From Neodontobutis hainanensis (lineage: Eukaryota > Chordata > Actinopteri > Gobiiformes > Odontobutidae), in NCBI GenBank assembly GCA_024349245.1, contig JALDNG010000005.1, positions 20,464,501 to 20,528,500 of the forward strand: 64,000 nucleotides of DNA, in the 5' to 3' direction. The notes under the pieces are model-generated. The model made no database searches and had not been told where the DNA came from. It saw only the letters and a list, made by a program, of their open reading frames with translations. The translations under genes were made by a program, and so were the position numbers. Shown piece after piece: positions 1-11,026 of the stretch (within the stretch, counting starts at the first letter, position 1; every line of letters starts with the position of its first letter).

Positions 1-896
1 ATCAGAATGTCAAATAAGTGAAACAACTCACTGCAGTCGAGAAGAAGGTTGTTCAAAAGCCTAAGGCAGGGGATGTTCCATGTTGTTCAGTCAAGCATCT
101 GTTCTGTTGTATGTCCATTGCTCCACTGCCTCAAACAGACTCTCCAAACTAACACCTACAGTAGAACCATCCATTAGTTGAACTATTCCTTTTTTAAAGT
201 TACCTCTTGATCTCTTTTTCAGAGCCTGCACCCAACAGACTGCTGCATAAAAAACTGAATTATCCATTACTGCTGATAAAACATTTGCAGCAATATATTA
301 TTTACATTAAAAGAACTCAGTTTTCTGAGAAAATATAGCCGTCTTTGGCTTGTTGTCCACCAAATCACCAATGTAAATTACATGAACTATTTATTTTGTC
401 AAAGTGACAAAATTTGACATAGAAGAGGAAAAAAGTATTTTCATCACAATAACAACTTCTTTTCTACAAGAACTTAGTATCAAAACTTTTTTTGGTTTGG
501 AATTTTTTTGGACTACTTAAAATAAACTCTGGTGTGATTGCTCTGTTTGTGCAGTTTCTTTAAATATGTGTGAAAGTTGCAGACTAATCCAAAAACATGT
601 ATTGAGACCTTTTGAAAATGCATGTGTCAGTCCTTTTCCAATTTCAGGGTTCTAAATGCCATATGGACCACAAACACCTACACGAAGGAAAAACAGAAAG
701 TGGATGGATTCAAATATAAAAGTATTAAATGGTATATACTATTAGAACTTAGAAGAAGTTACTGTACTGTAAAAGAAAAACAGTAGAAAATTCAGAAATT
801 TAAAGATAAAAATTGGAAAACAAAAACCATCCATTATTTGATTTCATATTAAGTTCATTCATTTTCTACTGCTTAGTCGTCTTGTTAGGGGTCGTG
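1..896. other. Upstream noncoding DNA
   Basis: No gene seen. The stretch is AT-rich with no long open frame. Near 855-896 there is a partial match to the 3' tail of the short retroposon found in full at 15267-15390 and 39260-39384 (the part reading ttctactgctt and gttaggggtcg), cut off where the foldback element begins. Confidence 0.6.
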
Positions 897-1732
897 GGTG
901 AATAAACTAAAATGGAAAAATGTAATACAACTGGATATTTAATATAGTGATATGGTGCTAACAGTTAGCCTATTGAGAGAATCCTATTAATCATTGGTAG
1001 GCTCATCAGAGCAGCAAGACTGGACCTCAGAGGCCAGGGCTAGGGAAATTTAGAACGGGGCAGGAGGGAATGCTTGTAGGCTGTAGAGAGGAAGTTTAAT
1101 GCATCTGGGACTTCTGAAGTCCTGTAGCCAAGCTGCAGCAGATTCACACTGCATTTTCTAAAGTAGGACATCCTTCAGCACCTGTCTATCAGCTCTGGGG
1201 ACATTTACCTGTCCTGATCCAGAGTAGCAAGACCCATCTGCTTGAAGCACAAGACAGAGTTGTCCGAGGCTCCAGTGGGACTGAGGGGCAGTAGCTGCTC
1301 TTCATGGTCAGTTTATCTAGCTCTTGGTGTTGTGGCCCGACTATGGCCATGCAGCTCTCTGCTCAGCTTTACTTTGAGGAACTAGCGCTATCATCCTGAT
1401 TTGGAATTAGATCGGGACAGGTGAATGTGCCCCACCCACTGTCATGTCCCTCTGCATTAAACTCCCTCTCGACAGCTCTTACTTCCTGCATTCCAGCCCT
1501 GTTCTGAACTGCTCCGGTCCCTGCGGTCTTAGTCTCGCTGCTCTGATGAGGGAGGCTACCACTGTTTAAGCAGTTTTACTGCTCAGCGGGAAAAACAGCT
1601 GCTTCAGACCCACAGTGCTCTCCATGGCCCGGCCCACTCCAGTTCTCAGTTTAGCCCCTAACTAACCGGTTGCTACATATCACAATATTAAATATCCAGT
1701 AATAAAGTTTTTTCTATTTTAGTTTATTAACC
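897..1732. mobile_element. Palindromic foldback element / large MITE
   Basis: The two ends are imperfect inverted copies: GGTGAATAAACTAAAATGG on the left and GGTTAATAAACTAAAATAG as the reverse complement of the right. Symmetry continues inward: both arms hold ctggatatttaatat, ctcatcagagcagc, a block ending agtttaatgca, and acctgtcc(t/c)gatc near the middle, with indels between. The whole 836 bp is therefore close to one long palindrome without coding capacity. This fits a non-autonomous foldback DNA transposon. No target-site duplication was found and the superfamily cannot be named from sequence alone. Confidence 0.7.
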
Positions 1733-3904
1733 AAATATAAAAACAAATAATTGCTGTTTTTTCATTTTACAATTGTCATTTTAAAAACAAAAAAAACAAA
1801 ACAATCAAGATTGAATTTTGGCAAGTTTGTGAACTCACAAATCTCACACAAATCCAGCTGCAACGTAATGATTATACTTTGTGCTGCATTTATGTATGTA
1901 TTCCCAATGTTTATTTAATTATTTATTAATATTTTTTTGCAAGTACAGTCCTTACATAATAATAACACTTGGTAATTTTGTGTAAAAAACTGTTTGCCAT
2001 TTCTTGATCAAACTGACACCTTTCCAATGTGATGTTTAGGGTGCAAGCTCCTGAATGTAGAGTCTTATTAACGTCCACTGCAGGCTGGGCTCTTTTCACC
2101 TGCAGAATCAATCAGTCTTTCTGTGATAGCTCTGCTGGAGTCTTTCTTGCTGGAAACCAAATTACACTGAGTAAATGGCCTCAGCGGTGCCAGCACAGCA
2201 CAGACATTCAGGTCACTATAACTGAGCTTTTTGGGTGTCTCAAAACACATGACTGCAATAGCTGTCTTTTATTTTGTTTTTAATAAATGCATGCAGTGTA
2301 AAATCACAAAAGTGGGACTAATGTTGGTTCCTAAAGCACTGTCCTATATAGAGCTTGTATGTTATGGGATATTCCTTTGTGTGGTGAGGAAACACAGCTG
2401 TTCAGCGCCTCATGGCCTTCAGTGAGGCCTTTGTAGTCCTCCTGGTTCTTGGAAAGAGCCAGCCTTGAAATAGGGCACAGCTGGTGATTCACTGTAGGCC
2501 ACACAGTGAAAGGTAGGTGCTTAATGAGGGGCTATAGAGAGAACTACCGAGATAGCTGCCCTCTTCATCTACTTTATAAATCTTTGCCAAATGAATTGTG
2601 CCAACTTTGCACAGCTTACCTACATGGGTCAGCATCTGCATTTTGACCCTCACCAAACTTCTTTTTAGCTTGTGAGTTGCCAAACTCACAAGCAGATCCA
2701 ATAAAATCAGTCACATGAGCAAATTATGAATGTAGAACATTCATAATTTGCTCAGGATGCGCTCACCAGCGCAAGAACAGGATGTTGAATCCATCATGGC
2801 CACCATCTGTTTTCAATTAAAGGGGACAAAACACTTTCTTTCAGCACTAATAACCATGTGTTTAGGGTCTCTACTAACTCACAAAGTGTGAAACAAACCA
2901 ACTGCAGGACCTCTGTTATTGGCCAGAGTCTCTCCACTTGGCTAAAAGCGCCTTGTTTATCAAAAACTTTGACTGTGATGAAACAATCCAATAAGGCGGG
3001 CTCTCTCCTCACGTCACTTCCCTTTACGGTCCACAGTGCAAAGTACGTGTCATGTTGTTTTCTTTGCTACAGCCAGGGCTTGACATTAACAACCGCCCGT
3101 AGCAACGTTGGCTTGCTATCATGTCAAAGTTTATCATTTAAAGCTTATTTCAACATAAAAGACATGCTACTATTAGGCTGGATGTAGACTGAACCAGTAA
3201 TTGCGGTAATATGGGGTTATAAAAAGACATTATGACAAAAGACATTATGACAAATGCCAGTGTTACTTTGTCAATAACTTACTGTTATAATGTATTTCAC
3301 AAAACTGTCAGTGAAAATAAATATTAGTAAATAAACTAAAATTTAAACATTGGTGAGGTGTAGGAACTGAGGCTAATGGAAGCTACATATCACAATATCA
3401 TGAAATAAATACACTGACCACTACATACACAGTGCTCCTGGCTGTGAGAGTAAACCATGTCAGTAGAATACACGTTTAAATGCATTAAGAGGGTTTTTAA
3501 CGAAGTTAGTTTTCCCGATAACTTAACATTGACAGCCGTTCTCATCCTGGCTTTCACAGTCTTTTTCTGAAGCTCAAACGTGTAACCCAGGCTGAATCAA
3601 TGAGGCAATTTTCAACAAGAATTTTAACATTATGTTATCAGACTTACTTCTTTTATAGAATAGGAAAATAGTTGCAGCTGGCCAGCATAGGTAAATTTTA
3701 AAGGATGTGCATTTATAGCACTTTTTCGTATCCTTTTTGGCCACCCAAAGCGCCTTACAAAATGCTTCAATTCACCCCATTCACACACATTCACACCTGG
3801 GGCAGACTGAGAGATTATGACATCAAATCCCAGCACAACCATAACTACCGTGAATGTTAGAGACAGATCATAATCTAGCAATGTCTCACACAATGCATAA
3901 CATT
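1733..3904. other. Noncoding DNA with small repeats
   Basis: No gene seen; the open frames here are short and overlap on both strands. Contents: an 18-bp hairpin (2716-2754), a 15-bp tandem pair gacattatgacaaa(a/t) at 3226-3255, and a shrunken relative of the foldback element at about 3330-3398 that keeps aataaactaaaat and gctacatatcacaatat. A retroposon piece at about 3700-3815 (ttcacacctggggcaga) also occurs near 43150-43190. Confidence 0.5.
2716..2754. repeat. Perfect 18-bp inverted repeat, 3-nt loop
   Basis: TGAGCAAATTATGAATGT at 2716-2733 is followed by the loop AGA and then its exact reverse complement at 2737-2754. No neighbouring gene end needs a hairpin here. It may be the remnant of a very small palindromic element. 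Confidence 0.8.
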
Positions 3905-4511
3905 CTGAGTGCTGACATGTGAAGTGATAAACTGATTATCTCTTCATCATGACAGCTTTAAGTGAGTATATTAAGAGCAGGTGAACATGATGTCCTCAAA
4001 GTGGATGTGTTAGAAGCAGGAAAAATGGGCTGTGTAAGGACTTGAGCGAGTTTGACAATGGCCAAACTGTGATGACTATGACGACTGGGTCACAGTATCT
4101 CCAAAACCTGAGCTCTTGAGGAGTGTTCCCAGTCTGCAGTGGTCAGTTTCTATCAAGAGTGGTACAAGGAAGGAACAGTTGTGAAGCGGAACATGGACCA
4201 AGGCTCATTGATGCACCAGGGGAGCAAAGGCTGGTCCGTGTGGTCCCATCAAACAGACCAGCTACTGTTGCTTAAATTGGTGGTGGCTCTGATCAAAAAG
4301 TGTCAGAATACACAGTGCGTCACAGTTTGTGGTGTAGGCTATGGAGTGTGCGAGTATCAGAATTGGACCATGTAGTAATAGAAGAAGGTGGGCTGGTCTA
4401 ATTTTGAGCTGTTGATTTGACTCCAAATTTCCAAGAACTCAATCTAATTGAGCATCTGTGGGATGTGCTGGACAAACAAGTCTGATCCATGGAGGCCACA
4501 CCTGTAACTGA

Positions 4512-5519
4512 CAGAACTAAGTACAATTTGCACAGTTCCCCCTACAGCTTCCTTCGATGAATCACACTGTCGTAAATACTCCTTTCAGCAGCTCTGAACA
4601 ACATCCCTCTCCAGCGCATTATTTATGCAAAAAAACAAAAAAACAAACAGCAAATACAGTACAAGAAATTAAACCTCCATGGAGGTGGGTAATTTTAGAA
4701 ATTGTCATATTTTATTTACTGTAGAATATAAGGTTTTATGTAAATATGTAATATGTTATATTTTCTCACACTAGTTATGTGGAATCTAATTTAGTGTGCA
4801 TTTTATTGTCATAACAATTGAGTAGCCTTGATCTTGTGAAATCTTGCATTAGGTCAAAATAGTGAAGCCAGTCGCTGACACTATGTACACAATATTCGGG
4901 GCATTTAGTATAATATTGAAACTGCTGTTGTCTCACATAATGCTCGTAAATATAAAACAAACACCCCTCCCCGTGAAGTAACATAGCATGCTGCATCTCT
5001 GTAAGCCGTAAGCTAAATAAATGACACATAACAGTAGCTATATCTCGAAAGACATAAAATAACATTAGATCTAATGGAAATAGGAAGAATATAAAGTTAT
5101 TAATATCTTTAAAGTTCAACAACATAAAAGCCACGTTAAAATCGGTTTTGAGTCCTTCACTTTGTTTGGAGCTGACGCCATTCCATAAAAGCTTGCCCAA
5201 TGTTGACTCAAGAACGTGCTCTCTCTCTTGGTCTAACTGATATTTTCTCTTCCTAGAAATAATTTTTTGTCTTTTTGGTGGCTCCGCCATGACTGATGAT
5301 GAAATAAAGTGTTTGCCGTTTGGATATGATCTTAGCGAGATCATATGCTCATCATACTGCGGGAGGTCCATATGTGTAGATTGAATTACAGTAAAACAAT
5401 TTGTCACTCTCACGTGAACATGACCCAAGACGTGCAAGTGCTGTTTTTGGCTCAGATGCACCAGGGGGAAATAGTGCATGCTTCAAACACACCGCTAAGA
5501 TAAAAATGTTACTTAGTTC
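4512..5519 (-). mobile_element. 1-kb insertion nested in the Tc1 copy
   Basis: This block interrupts the Tc1 copy between its NPIEHLWD region and its C-terminal coding end. Its ends form a short inverted repeat: agaactaagta at 4512-4522 and tacttagttct at 5509-5519. It carries a 234-codon open frame on the minus strand. Size, inverted ends and the lysine/arginine-rich start of the internal protein suggest a short DNA transposon of the PIF/Harbinger or ISL2EU kind, but this is inference. Confidence 0.5.
4775..5479 (-). CDS. 234-codon ORF in nested insertion, transposon-like
   Basis: This is the longest uninterrupted frame in the window outside low-complexity DNA. An internal methionine at 5290 (residue 64) starts MAEPPKR followed by a basic run (SRKRK), then a segment ending EGLKTDFNVAFMLLNF. 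That resembles the N-terminal region of uncharacterised fish proteins linked to DNA transposons (pattern: basic start, Trp, G-L-K-[TS]-D, V-A-x-x-L-L). The part after about residue 123 is rich in aromatic residues, has several cysteines and matches nothing I know. The usual C-terminal nuclease region is absent, so this is probably a truncated or degenerate transposon ORF and not a host gene. Confidence 0.35.
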   Translation of the reverse strand: MHYFPLVHLSQKQHLHVLGHVHVRVTNCFTVIQSTHMDLPQYDEHMISLRSYPNGKHFISSSVMAEPPKRQKIISRKRKYQLDQEREHVLESTLGKLLWNGVSSKQSEGLKTDFNVAFMLLNFKDINNFIFFLFPLDLMLFYVFRDIATVMCHLFSLRLTEMQHAMLLHGEGCLFYIYEHYVRQQQFQYYTKCPEYCVHSVSDWLHYFDLMQDFTRSRLLNCYDNKMHTKLDST

Positions 5520-5645
5520 TACTTTTAAGAATCTGCTGCTAACATCTTATTGCTAGATACCACAGCACACCTTCAAGTTCTAGTAGAGTCCATACCTCGA
5601 TGGATCAAAGCTGTTTTTGGGCAAAAGAGGGACCAAAATAGACAA

Positions 5646-6355
5646 CCATAGTTTTTGAAATCTGGATTGTTTATTGTGGCCTAAATGAGTAAGCATTGTA
5701 CAGCTATAAAAAACAAATGGTTGTTTGGCATCTTGTTGGAGACTTGTTGGTTGTTTGAGTTACAGGTGTCAACATTTTTCTTCTAATTTGCCCATGGAAG
5801 TGACTACATGAAGAAAATCAAAAATAGTATTAGCTGTTTACCATTGAATTCCATTCAAAACTTGGTCTAATTTAGGGATTCTCCCTGTAAACATGTGGCT
5901 TAAGGTCTCTTTTCTGACCAGGGAACTCTTTGACAGGACAGTGCAGTGTTTTAGATATTTTTTAGTTAAAAAGTAACTTGACACAAAACAGTATGCAACC
6001 AATTTGGAAGCCAAGTTATCTTTATTATCCTCGAAAGCAAATTGTTTCACGGCCAGCAGTCAACTGTGAAAACAGCAGAAGGGGCAGTTGATTGATACAT
6101 TTATGGTGCCAAAAATTTACCAAAAAAACCTCACCAGCTTCTTTGTTGGACAATTTCAAACACATATTTCATAGCCTAATAACTCATATGAACAGCTGAT
6201 ACTTTATAAATATATACATATATATATATAAATTATATATATATATATATTAAAAAAATCAGTGCGCCGCTAAGATGGGATAGCTTCATGTTACTGTTAC
6301 ATGTTACTGTTGTCAGTGGACTACATTGACAATATTGTGTTTTGTCTGTCTTCAG
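5646..6355. other. Noncoding DNA with TA microsatellite
   Basis: No gene seen. The only structure is an AT-rich run at about 6208-6252 (tatatacatatata...). It ends at a pyrimidine-rich tract and AG that precede the possible exon at 6356. Confidence 0.6.
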
Positions 6356-6409
6356 GAGACCAGGCTGTGATTCTGTCTTGGCTGCAAAGGAGAGAACGAG
6401 GCTTACTCA
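6356..6409 (+). other. Possible 5' noncoding exon
   Basis: A 54-nt segment is bounded by a good acceptor (tgttttgtctgtcttcag, ending 6355) and a strong donor (GTGAGTAC at 6410). It is relatively GC-rich in AT-rich surroundings, contains no ATG and lies on the same strand as contactin, 14.6 kb upstream of the first coding exon. Mammalian contactins of this group have several noncoding 5' exons, so a 5'UTR exon is plausible. No coding similarity is visible. It could also be a chance pair of splice signals. Confidence 0.35.
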
Positions 6410-6729
6410 GTGAGTACTAAGTCAGAGGGAAACATGGCTGTCTGTTGGGCTTTGTGATTAATTACATGCTATAAATTACTGCAGTTATTGATTTTTTCTT
6501 AGTGGAGGAGCTGCTATGTATAGAACTTTTCTTTCTTTCTTTATATATTTTATATATATATATTTAATGTGTGGGTCAGATTGGTCAAAAATCTGCCAAT
6601 AGTCAAACCTCGGATTGAGAAGGAACAATTTTATTTTTTGTCCCGGTTGTGGAACACCGCAACTTTCCAGGTTGCTTGAGAGTTAATGGGAGTTTTACCA
6701 ACCAGTCCACAGTGTTTTTTTGTATTTGG
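6410..6729. other. Noncoding DNA
   Basis: No gene seen; short ttct and tata runs at about 6530-6565. The LINE remnant begins near the right edge. Confidence 0.5.
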
Positions 6730-7640
6730 ACAACTTGTGGCGACCTGTGGGGGGTGCTCGTGGAGTATGGGGTCCAGGTCCCTCTACTGAGGGCCAGGGG
6801 CCAGAGGGAGTCTGGTTTGGGGACCACAGGATCTTGTCTCTACTTTTTGCAGATGATGTTGTCCTGTTGGCTCCACCAAGCCAGGACCTTCACTGTGCAC
6901 TTGGACGGTTTGCAGCCGAGTGTGAAGTGGCTGGGATGAGGATCAGCACCTCCAAGTCTGAGGCCATGGTTCTCAGCCGGAAAAGAGTGGCCTGCCTCAA
7001 GTGGAGGAGTTCAAGTATCTCAGCATCTTCAGCATCTTTCCACAAATGAGGACAGTAGGGGGCAGAAAGTCAACAGGCGGATCGATGAGGCTTCTCTAGA
7101 TATGCAGTCAATGTACAGGTTTGTTGAGGTAAAAATGGGGCTGAGCTGCAAGGTGAAGCTCTCGATTTACTGGTCAATCTACATTCCTACTCTCACCTGT
7201 GGTCATTAGCTGTGGGTCATGACTGAACAAGATTCCGGATAGAAGCAGCAGAACTGAGCTTTCTCTGCTGGGTGGCTGGGCGCTCCCTTAGAGATAGGGT
7301 GAGGATCTCGGTCACTTGGGAGGAGCTCAAAGTAGAGTCGCTGCTCCTCCACATCGAGAGGAGTCAGCTGAAGTAGCTAGGGCAAGTATTCCGGATGCCT
7401 CCTGGACGCCTTCCTGTGGAGGTGTTCCGGGCATGTCCCACCGGAAGAAGGCCCCGGGGAAGACCTAGGACATGCTGAAGGTACTATGTCTCTTGGCTGT
7501 AGTGGGAACACCTCGGTATCCACCCAGAAGAGCTGGAAGAAGTGTCTGGAAAGTGGGAAGTCTTGCAGGGTAGACTACTGCCCCTGCAAACCGGCCCTGG
7601 ATAAGTGGTAGAAGATGGATGAATGGATGGATGGATGGGT
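6730..7640 (+). mobile_element. 5'-truncated RTE/Rex3-like LINE
   Basis: The open frame 6720-7049 encodes a reverse-transcriptase piece with the catalytic FADD motif (residues about 43-46) followed by VVLLAP, LGRFAAECEVAGMRISTSKSEAMVLSR in fish-LINE style. Downstream, in shifted frames, come pieces equivalent to SIYWSIY, the LLLHIERSQL region and a C-terminal GRRPRG region. The copy ends in a gatg-type tail (gatggatgaatggatggatgg, 7614-7637), as expected for Rex3/RTE elements. It lacks the endonuclease and most of the RT and has several frameshifts, so it is dead. The clade is named from memory of similar fish elements. Confidence 0.8.
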
Positions 7641-9844
7641 ATTTATGATGAGGACTGAAGCTGATTAAAAGATGTAAAAAAAAAAAAATACAAAGAAAAA
7701 ATATTAACATACTATTTTTAAGGCAATTTTGGAGAGGACATCTTTGTTTCTTGATGGTTACAATTTTACTGTACTGTTACAAAGACTGTAATAAACCCCC
7801 TAAGAAAAATTTACTTTGCATTTAGAATATTGAAAATATTGCAATTTGTGAGTTAAAAAAAAGAACAAATTGTGTCTCCAACTCTGATAATTTTGGTTCA
7901 TTGCAGCTTCTGGTGTCATGTTCCTTTGAGTATTTATAGGTATTCAGCTCACAACTGAGAGTTCCTCTCCTCTGGCTAAATTGCACATACTCTGCGGTTT
8001 GTAGAGTTGGTATTGAACCGTCACAATGTTAGCTTTGATATTCTCCACTCTCTTCCTGTCAATGTGCAATATTCATTTGACTGTGTACCTTTGGAGCTAC
8101 TGTGGTTTGATCTGATATCAGGCAGCCTTTACAGAGAATTACTCTGAACCTAATGCAGAAAGTTATCTTTGGAAAATAATCTGTCCCAAGCAATCAATAA
8201 CTTTACAGCAGACAATATAAAGGAATGAAACTACATTTTTCAACTTGCACTTTACAATTCACTTTCACAATTATTAACCACAATCCCAATTGTTTGTTCT
8301 TTACAAATAATATTTTATTACATATTTTTATTTTAGGAAAGGGGTGCACTCTGGCCAGACTGTACACCCAAAGCAAGTTGGAAGTCTCTACCCCTCATAA
8401 ATAATATGTATAAAATGAATGAGTAAAATCTTAGAAAAGACCCTTGAAGTCAAACCAGGCCAATGGACTCAAGTTATAAATGTGGGCTGCAAACTGGCCT
8501 TTACTGTTCACCTATACATTCAATTAATATAAATCCCCACATTACAGAGTATAATCTTCAAATCTGTTCCTTAGTAGACCTTTTCCATAGTTCTATAACA
8601 GTCATATATTTCCAAAGCAGAGGCCAATGTGCTATGAGCCATGATAAAATTGTGTCTTTATGGTGACATGCTTTCACCCAAAAAGCCTCTTAATTACCTC
8701 TCTCAAGACTGCTGGAGTTCATTTTTTAGTCACGTGTCAACGCAATTACTCAGAGCGTAATGAAGCAGAGCGAGGTTCACCAAAGTTCACGAGACACTTT
8801 CTATTCTTTCTGTCCCCAGTTATTTTTTTCTCCAAAGCAGCAAGCTAATCATTGTTAAACATTCAGGAAGCCAACATACATACATTTATCCATGTCAGTG
8901 CTCATTCCTGGTTAAATCCTTCCTTCGGTGTGATCTCAATATACAGGGATACTTAAGAGGCGGGAGGAGGATCATTATCTATGCTGCGCCGATACAGTAT
9001 TAGGGATTATCCCTGACAGATAGTTTACCTTCCAGGCTCCATTAGCTTGGCTTCATCCCATTTGGTATTTCCAACACCTGCGACTACAATCCTCTGGGCA
9101 CAAGAATTATTACCATTGTATTTTTCCAGAGCTAGATAAATTAATCACGGGGATCTTGAGCAACTACTTTAAATTTCTGGCCTGTGTCCAAGCAACACAT
9201 CCTCCCCAAGGATGTGAGGGGCCTATGCATCATTAAAACAGAACAGTGGTATCTGACAGGGGCACAGTGCCAGCTCCCTCACTTATACCTTATGGGATTG
9301 TGGCCTCTTCATTTGCACTTTATGCATAATGGGTATTGTCAGTGGCTAAATGCAATCAAGAACCTTGGGTCTGCCTTTGAATGCTAAAAAAGGTGTGCAT
9401 GTTTGGATAAAGTTGATCAGCATGTAAGTGGAAGTAGACCGCTGACTACATTGAGCATTAATTGATCATTGGGCATAGCTAATGATACAAAAAAGGCTTA
9501 AGGGGCTTGTTAGATAACCTCTGCACTGGACTGTAATGACTTCCATCTCCGTACGATCCAGTAAATAGCACAGAGATCATTTCTCATCCTCACATGAGCA
9601 AACAATTTGTGTTGAATTTAGATGTATCGATGAATGACACAGGTGTAAATGATTTAATTACCTTAAAGTAAGATGTCAGATAATGCAATTAGTGGACTGT
9701 GATGAGTAGACATATTGCAATAATCAAATCAGTCAATACATAATGATTATGTCTCATATGCAAATGTTTAAAACAACATGGCCAGTTATTCCTTGGACTA
9801 ACAAGTAGAAACAAACAATAACAGTAAGCCATTCATGTATTCAC
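7641..9844. other. Noncoding DNA, no repeat recognised
   Basis: No gene and no clear transposon seen over 2.2 kb, apart from a poly-A run at 7676-7688. Around 8690-8790 and 9060-9160 the base composition is more balanced, with TAATTA-type sites. This could be old regulatory DNA, but nothing in the sequence proves it. Confidence 0.4.
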
Positions 9845-10225
9845 CATGGGCAATTTAGAATTGTTCTTTCACAAGTGCGAAAAACAGTGTCTGGTGTGAC
9901 AACCATTTGCCTCACACAGTGCAACACATCTCCTTCACATAGAGTTGATCTGGTTGTTGACAGTGGCCTGTTGTATGTTGGTCCACTTCTCTTCAATGCA
10001 TGTGCAGGAAGTTGCTGGATATTGGCAGGAAATGGAACATGCTGTTGTATACGCCGATCCAGAGCATTCCAAACATGCTCCATGGGTGACATGGTGAGTA
10101 TGCTGGACATGCAAGAAATGGGATGTTTTCAGCAGTAATTGTGTTCAGATTCTTGCAACACGGGGCCGTGCATTATCATGCACATCCACAACATTGACAT
10201 CAGCAAACCATTCACCCACACAATG

Positions 10226-10279
<54 letters not shown>

Positions 10280-11026
10280 ACATCTGCCATCTGCCCTGTA
10301 CAGTGAAAGTTGTGATTCATCCGTGGAAAGAACACTTCTCCAAAGTGTCCATCGAATGTGAGCATTTGCCCACTCAAGTCGGCTACAACGACGATCAGGT
10401 CGAGACTCCGATGAGGACAACAAGCAGTTGAGCTTCCCTGAGACAGTTTCTGACAGTTTGTGCAGAAATTATTTGCTTATGCAAACCGACTGTTGCGGCA
10501 ACTGTCCGGTTGGCTGGTCTCAGAGGATATTGAAAGTGAAGATGCTGGATGTGGAGGTCCTTGGCTGGTGCAGTTACATACGTGGTGTGCGGTTGGAAGG
10601 CCGGTTGGATGTATTGCCAAATTCTCTGAAACACCTTTGGAGACGGTTTATGGTAGAGAAATAAACATTAAATTCACAGACAACAACTCTGGTGGACATT
10701 CCTGCAGTCATCATGCCATTTGCACGCTCCCTCAAAACTTGCAACATCTGTGGCATTGGTGATAAAAATGCACATTTTACAGTGGCCTTTTATTGTGGCC
10801 AGTCTAAGGCACACCTGTGCTATAATCATGCTCTCTAATCAGAATCTTGATATGCCACACATGTGACGTGGATGGAGTATCTCGGCAAAAGAGAAGTTGC
10901 TCACTTATACAGATTTGGACAGATTTGTGAACAATATTTGAGAGAAATGGCCTTTTGTTTACATAGAATAAGTCTTTTAAGAATTTTGAGTGTAGTGTTG
11001 CATTTATATTTTTGTTCAGTGTATAA
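9845..11026 (-). mobile_element. Tc1-like transposon (minus), decayed
   Basis: Read on the minus strand, the transposase runs from the helix-turn-helix region (ERANGMMTAGMSTR, STINRLQRCFREFG, about 10756-10574) through ISAQTVRNCLREA (10395-10634), STDESQLSLYRADG, and ends near SPMEHVWNALDRRIQQ (9841-10110). The pieces are in different frames, so it is a pseudogene. Its 5' flank on the minus strand reaches tgttcagtgta at about 11014-11026, the usual terminal repeat of this family. The left terminal repeat is not visible. A CA repeat lies inside the transposase region. Confidence 0.85.
10227..10282. repeat. (CA)n microsatellite inside a Tc1 copy
   Basis: A run of CA units of about 47 bp followed by tacacacat. 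On the minus strand it gives the artefactual (CV)n peptide in the middle of the transposase remnant. Confidence 0.95.

Larger units (their letters stand above)
3905..5645 (+). mobile_element. Tc1-like transposon, decayed and interrupted
   Basis: Both halves resemble one teleost Tc1 family. The 5' half (about 3905-4511) has the leader and helix-turn-helix region with stops and frameshifts. The 3' end (5520-5645) carries the end of the transposase, with gaatctgctgctaacatc and agataccacagcacacctt. The phrase caatctaattgagcatctgtggga at about 4440-4464 corresponds to the NPIEHLWD region of the DDE transposase. The halves are split by about 1 kb of unrelated DNA (4512-5519). The right terminal repeat was not recognised. 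The copy is inactive. Confidence 0.75.

Noticed and set aside
10129..10423. Open frames with a (CV)n stretch
   Set aside because: Produced by the CA microsatellite inside a decayed Tc1 transposase.
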